A stretch of DNA of 64,000 nucleotides from Apostichopus japonicus. Lineage: Eukaryota > Echinodermata > Holothuroidea > Aspidochirotida > Stichopodidae. Each line of letters opens with the position of its first letter. Positions within the stretch are counted from its first letter, which is position 1. The notes below the pieces were generated by a model. It searched no databases and had not been told where the DNA came from. It was given only the letters and a program-made list of their open reading frames with translations. Below are positions 19,033-31,500 of this stretch, in pieces. The translations under genes were made by a program, and so were the position numbers. The DNA is taken from the NCBI RefSeq assembly GCF_037975245.1, contig NC_092567.1:25288876-25352875 (forward strand), given 5' to 3'.

Positions 19033-22000
19033 TCCAATCTCTCACACAGGCTCTTAAGTGGATAAGCAGTTTGCTAACAGTTTTATTTTATTTTAAATAT
19101 TTTTAAGTGGACATATAGAATGAATGAAGGTTTTTTATTCATTTTATTTTGATTAATTATTTAAATGTTATGTGATAATAATATCGTGTAACTATGTAAC
19201 CTTTAAATTGGACTGGAAAAATTTATGCAGAACTTCTGTAGTCCTGAGGTACAGTGCAAGATCTTCTAAATGTGTTTAAATCATGCCATTGATTACTGCT
19301 AAATTATCTTCCATCCTGTTATTTATTTCTGTTTTAAGGACCCCAAACTAGCTTACTGTAGTTGACAAGTACTGTATAGATTTATTGTACTTGTGTATCA
19401 TAGATAATTAATACTAATCTTATCATACAGAAGATACAGGTCTCTACCTAATCTGGACAGTCACTTTGACTGGTGAAAATATTTCTTGATCTATTCCAGT
19501 GATGTGGTGGATTGACTTACAGGCATGCTGGGTATGCTCTCTCCTGATACTGTAACTATATATATTACACAATGGAATTATGGAGCTATAGATAATATTA
19601 CTCCAGATATTATCTAGGAATCTTATCCTAAGACTTCCATGATATTAGTTTATTGCAAAAGATACATATACCTGGTAGGAATCTCTGGGATTTCCATTAT
19701 TAGTTCAGTACAGATACCATACTGTAGTAATAATATAAGTCTATGTGCATAGCATGTATTTGTCAGCAGCTAGCTATTTTAAGATTTCAACACACCAGAG
19801 TTATTCGAGGCACCAGGGGCATTCAAAGTTCCATGGTCAGTTAATCGTTTCCTGGAGTGGCACTATATAAATCTACATTATTATTATTCTATACTGTAGG
19901 CACTGTATGATGTTAGTGTACATGTATGCAAGCTGACAGTTTCTACATTGTACAGTATGTACGACCTATGCACATGTTTACTTGCAAAACACATCACTGT
20001 ACATAGCTGTATTGAATACAAAGTACAGTAGTACTGTATTGGACCAGACTGTTAAGTTAATAAATTATGGCCAATTAAAATGTTGAACTACAGTATTCAA
20101 GAGAATTGTCTGGAATATTTAACAAAATTTTTAACAAAACAAAATCAGAATTCAATGTGCAACGTATCTAATTTGTTATTAATATGATCATTATTATTTG
20201 TTATTACAGTAAAATGAGTAAATTATATGTTCAGTCTCCATACTCAGTACATTGAGTTTGTCTCCAGTTCAGAATTAAGCCATTAAAGTTTATAAAGAGG
20301 AGGAATAGTCCTGATGGGAGGGGGTAGATGGGTGTCAAAAGGGGCGGTGGGGGTGATGCAGCCGTTGATCATTTAAGGGCCATGGAGAAATATAAACAAC
20401 TGGTACTCATTCAGTCATTTTCATAATAAACTAAAGGCAAAAATGTAGTCTTACAAAAGAGTCCCCTGTGACATTTGTCCCTGTGGCTAGACATTACTCT
20501 CAATGTTCCTAATGAAAGATGAATGTAAAAAATAAAGGGCTGTTCTCTGTCATCTTGAATTGAAAAATAAAGGCCTTTGTTGGCTTGAGTGTGTATACCT
20601 CATTGTATGAAACACTTTATAACCAAGTTAGATCATAATGAGAGAGAAATATTGATGAAAGGTGTGACATACAGTATGAAAATTCATAATTCTGCAAAAT
20701 AAACTGCTCGCTTTTATATATGTGACCCTGAAAGGTTAATTACATTTCTGGATCATCAAGAAACCAAGGGGGATGCAATCTATTTCTTTACAAAGACAAT
20801 TCAAATTCGTTCATCAAGTGAGACATGATCTAATCTCTAACAGATGTGGAAATATAGTTTGTAAACCTTTCCAACAAAAATGGCTGGTTCCCAATCAAAG
20901 TACAGTTATGAGAACCTACTACACACATATTTGCACAAAAATTCTTCATCAGGGGGAAGGTGCCTCTGATGTTACAACACTGACCGGTACCCCTCCTCCA
21001 CCCTCCCACCTCTCATGTAACTATCTACATACCAGCAGGTGCCCCTGTATGTATCCTTGATTCATGGCTCCTCTGTTTCATTTTGACCATGAACTTAAAC
21101 TAGAACTGAAATTTGAATACCTCCACTTCACCTCTGTCAACCCTAAAAGGATTCTCCTCTGATATCCTAGGAATTTGACCTTTCACCTCGCACCAACTCC
21201 AGCCCAAACAAATTCCTGTCTGAGTAGTCAATTTTTGGCACCCCCTTGGAGAAAGTTCATTAGCCCATTTTCATCCCTACTGTATATTCCAGTTGTATTT
21301 AAACTAATCATACTAGCCTAGCCTGTACATACAGTGCAAGCGATCAACATTGCTTGACTGGCTGCATACACAGGCTGGAATCTGTTATTAGTTTTAATTG
21401 CCATCAATTTTTAATGCATCGAAAATTGTAGTTGTTGTGAATAGTAGATGCACCAGATGTGCAGTACAATGTTAAGATTAATATATGTATGAAAATGTAA
21501 GTTGTGGATGAATCCATGCGGTAGGTTTAATTTCTCTGCTATTTACAGCACTAATGGTGCCATGGTGTCTGTATCACCATGACTCAACATATTAATATCA
21601 TCATGTACTAGTATTGTATATGGTTATTCCAGACACACTGCTGACAAGAGAAAGGTGTTTTGTTCAATCAGGAATGGGACACTCCACTATTATCATAGGG
21701 AATTGGTAAAGTGCTTTCAGAGCTATTGTTCATCTGAAAGTACATAGATTTACTTACAGTATACATTCATTGTGGAGTCACAAATATCATCTCCCCTGGA
21801 GAGTTGGTTCATTTCAATTTATAAGAAATGGTAAAGGCATATCTGTGTAAAATACGAGAGAGAAGTGTTAACAAAAAAGGCATAAAAAGACTGATTTATG
21901 TTTAGCTTGTTTTGACATGTAATGGTTTGAAAGATGAGCCTATACCAGTATAAAATTTCCTTCTCAGAAAGTGGCCTCTTTTAGCAGGGGGTGATCAGGA

Positions 22001-22586
22001 AATAAAAAAATTATCATCGGGGATTGACTTTCACTTTTTGTTTTGTTATCATGGCAGAAGTATGGGCTGTAAAGATATTTCCAGCTAGGCTAAGGTTAGG
22101 TCACATTAATTGGCAGAGATGAGCTGGCTTTAGTCATCGCTGCATTCCAAGCCTTACCACTTATATACCAGGAGATGATATCTAATCACAGTTGTTACTG
22201 ACTACTATAGGAAGTCGATTGGGAGTAGATTGCTTCCACCAGGAAATATTACCACTTCCGTGTGGATGTTATTATATCTGCGAATATTTAATGTCAGATA
22301 TTGTCATGTATATATTGATGTAAGACTTTTGTTGTAGAAGATTTCAAGCTTGGTCATGAACATACAGTGTTTAGACAGTTGGATCAATTCTTTGGATTTT
22401 ACTTTATTCACACGAAAGGGTTTTGTTCGCTGCCTTTGTCTGTTGCGAGAAAAGATTTTGGTCTCTACAAAATAGTGTTCACGATAGTCTGTGGATTAAT
22501 TGGAATAACTTTTATGAACTCCTGTTGAAAGTACTTTTGTGGAAGGATTTACCCAGATATTTTGTTTCAAAACTAACAACACAATA
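19033..22586. other. non-genic spacer upstream of tetraspanin A
   Basis: No recognisable exon or complete mobile element. The stretch just upstream of the ATG at 22587 probably holds the 5' UTR and promoter of tetraspanin A, but I see no distinct TATA box or initiator that I would defend. Confidence 0.4.
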
Positions 22587-25500
22587 ATGGCATCCTTTCC
22601 AGTTGAAGAAAATGGAGGTAAAGTTAACATAGTGCAATGGTTGTATATTGTGTTCATGCACTGCATGTGTAAAACTTGAAGCAAGGGTTACTGTTGCTTG
22701 GTAATAACGCTCTGGGTTCACAGATACTACTCCAAATAGAGTAGGGATCGCATGCCAATTACGTACCATCATATTTACATTTTAATTATTACCGTTCCAT
22801 GTCGGTTAGAATTTTGCGAGAAGTCGTTACAATAATAATGATAATTAATATAAGTTTAACCATTGGAAAACACATTGCAATTTATTTTTCTTTCAGTAGG
22901 TGCCCGAAAAATTCTCCTCATAGTGCCCAAATTTTTACAAAATTATTTGCCCCCCCCCCCCGCCTCCTACGCCTATGAGTGTAGCTGGTTCAGTGTAGTT
23001 GGGTCTGCAGCAGAGAGCTTTGTGAAAAAGCTCAAATGTTCCTAAGAATTCCTTCCTATCATAACTTGCCTCTCCCAGAGTATCAAATTTTAAATATGAT
23101 TTCTTATAAAAAAATTGTACATAACATCCCTTCAATGTTTAGAGCACATTAAGGGTAATGAAGAGTAAGCTGTAGCTTCAAGAAAAGTTCAGGCTTATCG
23201 ATATACCGAGTAATGGCATCACACTACAGATTGTTGCCTAGAAACATTGGAATGCTAATTATGTACTGTAATATATGTGAGGGTTTAGAACATTCACATG
23301 AAATGAAACATTTGGTAAAAACATTGCAACTTACTGCTTCAGTCCCTCCATATGTATACATTTGACATCAGAATACAAACACAGTGCCTGTACATGTATA
23401 CATGTAATACCCATACTGGTTCAGTCCCTCCATACATACATTTGACGTTAGAATACAAACACAGTACCTATATATACTGTATGTAATACCCATACTGCTT
23501 GAGTCCCTCCATAAAAACATTTAACATCAGAATACAAACACAGTGCCTGTACATACATGTAATACCCATACTGGTTCAAACCCTCCATACAGTTGATGTC
23601 AGAATATAAACATAGTGCCTGTACATACATGTAATACCCATACTGAATACATAAATACATTTATCCAGAGAGGAATTTCTACGGGAACAAAAATTGATGA
23701 AAATGCTACAGAGAACAAAATAGAGAAACATTGACGACTAGGCAAATACTGCTGATGTATAATAGTATATTATTTCAAGTATAAAATCAACAATGAGTAT
23801 ATGATGTACAGTATACTGTAGAGTACATTTAAATCTGCTAAAGAACATATCCCCTGGTGGTATCAAAGACTACCCACTGTGATCCACTCCCTGGTATATA
23901 TATATAAGGAAATATTTATACCAGATTGAAACAACATAAATTATTGTAAGTACTGTGTATATAGTTTATATAGGGACAAGATGTTTTGATGGAGATTTTA
24001 ACTAAATGTTTTGAATACTTTTGTCTCTATTTTAACTGTTACAGATTGTCTGCCATGTGCAGGAATATCCCTTTAAGACCGTCTTGTCTCAAAAGGACAA
24101 GACTGTCTTGATAAGACTGTCTGTTTTAAGACTTTCTTGTCTGGTAAGACTGTCTTGTCTTAAAAGGACAAGACTGTCTTTATAAGACTGTCTATTTTAA
24201 GACTTTCTTTTCTTGTAAGACTGTCTTGTCTTCTCTAGATGCAAGCAAATCAAGTACAACATTATCCGTACACCGTGGTATTCATAACACTTATTAAATT
24301 CAGATAATGATAGATTGGATTGACTTCTGTTCAAGTACATGCTAGAGCTATTATGCTGTATGGTATTACTGTGGCGTTGAATTTCACTGCCGGTAATTCA
24401 TGCAGGTATTCTTTTCCAGGATGTTATACAGTAGATTCTCTGTGTTTATTCATTACACCCTGTACAGAAGCTATATAGTGAGTTGATGCATACATGGAAT
24501 TCCCTCTCTCTCTCTCTGACAGTTACAGTAGCTCACCAGCAGATGAAGGAGTCATCAGCTGTTCAGAATTCTTCTGCCTTTAGGGTAGTAGTAGTATTAC
24601 TCACAGATGATTCCCCTATTGACGGTTACACACACATACACTTGTACAGTACATGTCATATTGCAATTTCAGTCTGATTAGCATGTGGGGGAACAGATTC
24701 ATAACCAAGCTGAGTTCAAATCTGACCTGGTTGATTCTAGTTTAATATTGATTTTTATCAGAAGATACAGCCTTGCTGTAGACTGTGCTGTTTCTCCAGG
24801 CTACAAAATCCACATGTCTGTGCTGCAGTATATTATATTGCATAACACCATTTATCATCGTAGCATTAATAAGCACGCTATAACGTTTTCCCATTGTTCT
24901 CTCTATTTCCCATTCCTGTTAAGATAAGTACAGTACCTCTGTGAGGGAACGTTGAGAATCTAGTCAACTTCATTAATTTATTAAAATTAGCGGATTGAAA
25001 CTTGAATTTCTTGAAAACAAAATCTAAGATGGTGTCTTAGGTTGACCAGTTACAGTCATCTTTGAGAATATACTTGACCAGTAGAATTGGAAAAATTCCA
25101 CACCAAACAACATACAGTACAATTTATAGCCAAAAATCAGGTTGAGTCAATTTTCCTTTTTTTATATTTTTTTATGATCGTTCCTGTTAAATTACTAGTC
25201 CTCTCTTACCTGTACCTAATCTACTTATGCACTGACCTGCTTACTGGTAACATATTCCTTCCCAGTTTTTCGGTTTTGTCTTCATCGTACGGTATAGCGT
25301 ACAGCTCACAGAGACACTTCTTGTTGATCCTTTCTTGAATGTTAAAAATCGCATTGTTTACCCCATAATTGAAAGCATGAAATGTCTATATTTTCTTCTT
25401 TATAAATTGTAACGGAAAGTTCACTCCACCGTCTGTCAAAGTGCAATTATTTTTCATGAAACAGAAGCGTTTATACTCACAAATCTAATCGGCTATGTCT

Positions 25501-28500
25501 CTTGTGAGAACAGCGGGATTAAAAATCTCTAGGACTTGGCCTACCATATCTTCACTGTTGTCGGAACTGACACACATAAACAGTAGATATTCTGCTTTGA
25601 TCACACGAAACATAATTTGTATAATATATATATTATTTGTAATTTAAGTGGACCTGTCATGTGCATGTGAAAAAGCATTATTGGGAAAAATTACTTGACT
25701 TTTCATTTCATTTTACCGACCGATAGGCAACGAAAACAAAGACGTTCTTCTGCAGGAATTTGAGAAATCGGGCAAAGGTAACGAAAACAATACTGTGCCA
25801 CCAGAGGTGGAGGACACTACCCCAGGGGATCCCCACTATCAGGCTCACCACCAACCGTACCAGAAGCAACCCTACCAGCATCAGCAGAGTCATCCACAAC
25901 GTTCCCACCCCCGACATCCACGCTACGTCGGAAACACCGAATCAGAGATGGGTTACAAGTACGATGACGAACCCTGCTGTGGCATCTCATTGCTGAAATA
26001 TGTCCTCTTCATCTTCAACTTCTTCCTCTTGGTAAGATGGGATGACTTGACAAATCATCTTGGAATTTTGTGAGATTAAAGACCGGAGCATGTCGAGTTT
26101 TAAAAGTTAAAATGTATCATTGTTGCTTCCTTCTGTACTTTCTTACCTCTTTAGCTTTCTTGCCCTTGACCTTAAAACTAGTAAATATATTTTAAAAATA
26201 TTTATATTTTTTTTAAATATATTTAAAGTGGGAAAGGAAATTTTGCTTTTCACTCTTTATTTGTTTGGGTTCTGAAAACAGAATACATTTTTTTGTCTGT
26301 TTCAATCTTCATGACCATGAAACTTAAAAATATCTTTCTTTTTTTTCTCCTTTTTCTCCTCTTTTCTCCCATTTTCAGCTTGCAGGAGCAGGTGTGCTAG
26401 CAATAGGCATATGGACTCTTATTTCCAAGACCGATTACACAGAGCTGCTATGTTCTAATATTTACTATTTCTCTGTGATAGTGCTTATTATTGCTGGTGG
26501 GCTGATCATGATTCTTGCAGCCACTGGTTGCTATGGAGCTGTAATGGAGGTCAAAGGTTGTTTGTTATTGGTGAGTCAAGTCATATGCATGGGACTTGTA
26601 GTGAGTTTGTAATCCTACTGTTTTATAGTTGACTGTCTCATTATCTCTCATACTCCTACTCTGGATATGTATGTATATTAGATCCTCCTGCAAGCAGGAA
26701 CTCGCGAAGAAGCCTCATTGGCTTATCAAAGCCGCAAGCTGACCGAAGTCAGTCTCTTACATTCATATTTAACGTCCATAATTATGAATTGTTAATTGTC
26801 AACAACTCTGTATTAAACTGGACGACATACATTAATCTGGGAGTGACTCGAACCAGGGTCCTTATGATTGAAAGGCACTGGCGTTAACCACTGAGCTAAC
26901 ACTCCAATATATGAAAAACTCCAATATATGGATATTATGAAAAACCCAGAATGAGTTTCTTCATGATTAGTTACTTGTATTGATAGCACCTTAGAGAGAA
27001 ACCGACAGAGGCGAGCCCACAAGAAGCTTGGAGTAGCTTATAAACGTGAACACCTCCCTCTATAAAATACAAATACGTCTAAATATGAGACAGTAAAACG
27101 GGAGAGAGTGCAAACACACAGAGAAAGGAGTCAAAGATACTAACATAATAGTTGTAAATCCAATATGCATACTGTAAGATGTTTTATTATAATTTCATAG
27201 TCTCTCCTGAAATAACTGCTTTTTACCAATAACAGGATACTCTGGTGGCAGAAAATGTGACATTTATAGCAAGACAAAGATATCTGTTACTAGTAAACAG
27301 AAAACCCTCATCTTAGTCTCTTGTTCTTTGCTCTGGATTTGGTTATTTGAAAGAAACTTATTGTATTTTGGACAACTTGAAAGAATTCTTCAAGCAGGGG
27401 GGGGGGGGAGGGGGAGGGGCAATCCGCTTACTCTCTGGTAAATTCTGTTGACAATAGGGGTTACCTTTAGGTCTTTGATGCACAGAGGATGGAACTATGC
27501 TGGTGAAACAAATCTTCACGATTTTACCATCAACATTTACATGTACATGGCAACAGTATGACTATTAGGTTAGTTTAAGTGTTCATAACAATATTATCCC
27601 AAAGCTGAATATATACTGCAGTAAAGTACAGGTTTTACAGGTACAGTGAGAGCGTGGTGGCCAATTGGCTAAGGCGTCGGACTCATGATCCAAGGATTGC
27701 TGGTTCGATTCCTGCCTAGTTCATTACTTTGTGTCCTTGGGCAAGATGCTTTATCTCACTTGCCTCTCTCCACCCAGGGGTTAAATGGGTACCTGTGAGG
27801 TAACTTGTCATTGGGCGCAGTATATAACTGCTGCCAACTGGAGGGATTGTCTCTGGGACAGGTTTTCAATGACCAGGGGTAATATAACGTCTGTAAAGTG
27901 CTTTGAGACCTATCGCTGGTGTAAAGCGCTATATAAAAAGCAAATCTTATATTAATATTATTTACTTTATTTATTACTGACCTGTCTCCAAACAACAACT
28001 GCACTCTCTCTCTACCATGCATCAAACATTCGGTTAAGTGGTAGCACTTGTCTTCTCGCTGACCGAACACCATTAGTATGAGTACTTGTAGCAAAGGTTA
28101 CAGCAGAAATCCCCTTGGTATGAGTATGAAGTACTAGGCTCTAGTGCAAGTACTTAATCGTTCAGGCAGACTTGTCATTTACAAAGTACCTCACAGGTCC
28201 CCCGTGAGTAGGAGTACTGGTAGCAAAGGTAACAGCAGAAATGCCCGAGGTATGAGTATGAAGTAATAGGCTCTAGTACAAACTTAATCTTTCAGGCAGA
28301 CTTTTAAAAGAGTTATGATGTAATAAACAAATTTAAAAACATTATATCGTAAAAACTAACGATTACATTGGTTTTTGTTCTTTTACAGTATTTTTCTCTT
28401 CTGCTTTTACTGTGCATTATCGAGCTTGGTCTTAGTATCTTCCTCTACATCTTCAGAGCACAGGTAAGTCACATCTTGTTAAAGGCACTGTCTGGTGGAA

Positions 28501-31500
28501 GATTTTGAACATTGTCCTTGTAGTTATTATTTTTCTCTTTCAAACCATGTAAAAATTTTCACAATTCGACGTTTTCTTCTTGTAGAAATCTGGTTTTCAA
28601 ATTCATCAGTTTCTCACGAAAAGTATCGTTTGTTCCAACGCATCAATATGGTGATTGACGTAGTGCAGGCAAATAGGCAAAACAGGCGACTTGAAGTTAG
28701 CACTCCCATTTCCATCTTGTTAAAGGCATTCAAGACTCGCCCCAAACAGCATGCCGCCATCTTTAAAGATTAAAAGTTAACTTTCCGTTGCTTGCAAGTG
28801 AAGTTCTTCTGTTGTCGCTACAAAATGCAGACAGTAATGAAACATGATACCTTGTTATCTTTAGCTGGACCTGAGATGTCCATCGCTGTATTGTTTGTAC
28901 ACTGTGCTGTGGGTATTGACCGCAGCTGTTTGTACTGACTGTACACTAGTGTCTAATTACCGACGGTAGCAAGCTGTGTGTGTATCTTCCGGGATCGATG
29001 GTGGTGTTTAAAACTTCTGTTACACCTCATTCGAAACTAGGTCAGATTACCGGCATCAGACGTTTCTTTTTGCGCGAGTCTTCACACCCTTTAAGCAGCA
29101 CTTTAAACTACAGTGTCCTAACACCTCTACTGCATCTCATGTGGACAATGTTCAGCCAACAGTCTGCCCGAGGCCCGCATCCAAATGTTCTGTAATCCAC
29201 CCAAAAATTTAATGAGGCCAGAAAGGTTTTTTCAAAGGTGTTTTGTTGTTCCGTGCACAAGCCTATATTATCAGAACAGTGTTTTTATTTACCCATGCAT
29301 CAACCGAAATAAAAAATTGTGTTCACTGCATGACCAAAACTGAAACCATGAAGATATTGTAAGTATGTATATATTCCATGGACCATGTGTATACATAACT
29401 TTCTGATCTTTAGATACATAATGTAAAACTGCATCTGTTAAATGTTGAGTCTGCAAAAATATCTAGTATGACTTGAATGAATTTACTTGTGGGGGTATGA
29501 CCATATTTTTGCTATCGCAAAGCCTGCACATGTATATAAACTTTTGAAAAAACCTATGTGCAAAAACCCTGCTTACCACTGGCTGTAAATCATTAATGAA
29601 TCATCTTGGAAACTTAAGAAGTTTAATCCATAAAAATGACACAATAATTATTAACAAGGATCTACTCAAATTAGTGCATAGTACCAATGTATGCGAAAGA
29701 TGAGTAAACATAATTCAGAAATTAATTTTTGTTTATTGACGGTTGGAACATTTATGAGTTATATATACAACCACAACTGTCTCAGACTCTTGACAATCTT
29801 TTAAACCTGACTTGAAGCTAAACTGATCTCTCTGGAATGTCGTTTATTCTGTCACATTACTTTAGAGTGGTGCACAGACAGAATGGTTCAAAATGTCACA
29901 TTAACACATCTCTGTCTATATATATGATATTGCAACCTGTACAGAATTCAAAGTGTATGCAGACACAGTATGTAACTGAAACACCAGTCAAAGAAGTGTG
30001 CGGTGTAATCTGATACAAAGAAGAATGTTAAACTCTGTCTCAATAAAAGAAATGTTTTCCTCATCGGAGGAGTGGTGAGTGGTATGTTCTTAATCCAAAT
30101 TAACAGTTTTCTTGTGATGTTTGTCTCTGACTTTTGTGTAAAGTTGTAATTATTTGGCTACAATTTACTTTTTTTCTTCTCATTCACAGTTGCAAGTAGA
30201 GCTTGAAAGTTGTCTGAATGATACACTGTCTGTACATTATGGAAAAGAGGACAAGAAGGCCTTTACAGAAAATTTTGATGAACTTCAAAGATCGGTAAGA
30301 TCAGCAGTAGGCTGTAGTAGATAGAGAACCTCTGTCCTACACCAGGTTGAGTTTTGTATGAATGTATGTATGCATGTATGTATTTTAGATCCTCCTGCAA
30401 GCAGGAACTCGCGAAGAAGCCTCATTGGCTTATCAAAGCCGCAAGCTGACCGAAAGTCAGTCTCTTACATTCATATTTAACATCCATGATTATGAATTGT
30501 CAACAACTCTGTAAACTGGACGACAAACATTAATCTGGGAGTGACTCGAACCGGGGACCTTATGATTGGAAGGCACCGGCGTTAACCACTGAGCTAACAC
30601 TCCACATGATGATTTTTGCTTTACATTATAGTCACTTCAAAATGTGCATTCTTGATCTGACATTACCTCCTGGCAATAACGGTTAACAGGAACCATTGGC
30701 AACATTGTACTGTAATTTGAGGGTTTTGTTCTGTTATGATAACAACATTTTTATAAAATCTTTGTCGGAAATGCAAACTCATTGTTTTGCATGATACCAA
30801 GATCACTGTAAATACATGTCACAAGAATCACTGTAAAACAGCCTGACCATAACAATTATCAGGACCAATTGTGTGATTATACTGTAGTTTGTGAACTTTC
30901 TCTGTTCCAACTAATCATTTTGTCATCTTCCTGTAGTTCAAGTGCTGTGGTAGCGTCGACTACCGTGACTGGAAAACCAGTTTTTGGAATTCTTCAGGAC
31001 TGGCCAAAAATCGGACTACGCCGGACAGTTGCTGCAAATCCGAAACAAATTTCTGCGCTGCCAGGGACCATCCCTCAAATATCTATCACTATGTAAGCAA
31101 AAAAGGTTCTCGATTTTCAAATATCTTTGATGGTAATGCTGACCAGTTTAGTATTGTTTCGTTATTTCAAAGACCTACGGCATATTTGAGGATGGACATC
31201 AAAGGTTGTCAGTATTTTTTATTAGCAAATATCATCATTCATAAAAAAAAAAATTTTCTTTTTTGGCCATCGTTTATTCAAACTTTGAATTCAATGTACA
31301 ATTTTGATTTTCTATTTTTGTAAATAATCAATAGCTATTTCTTAAATAGCGACCATAATTGTGAAAATTAAAGTGATCAATTAACAACGTATATTAGATT
31401 AATACGAATTTACTTGCTGTGTATGAAGTATTATGTTTATGGTTATTATTATTATGATTTATGTTTATTATGTTAATTATTTATGTTTATGATTATGATG

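Noticed and set aside
22496-22772. Minus-strand open frames overlapping tetraspanin A exon 1
   Set aside because: Antisense to a start codon whose exon has correct phase with exon 2. No motifs of their own.
24060-24240. CRISPR-like alternation of AAGACTGTCTTG and spacers
   Set aside because: Animal DNA, only two irregular units with internal palindromes, no uniform spacers. Recorded as a tandem duplication.
27649-27720. Possible functional tRNA gene (A and B boxes, Met-like CAT anticodon)
   Set aside because: It is the head of a SINE present in several copies with varying anticodon-position bases (CAT, GTG) and no 3' acceptor-stem closure.
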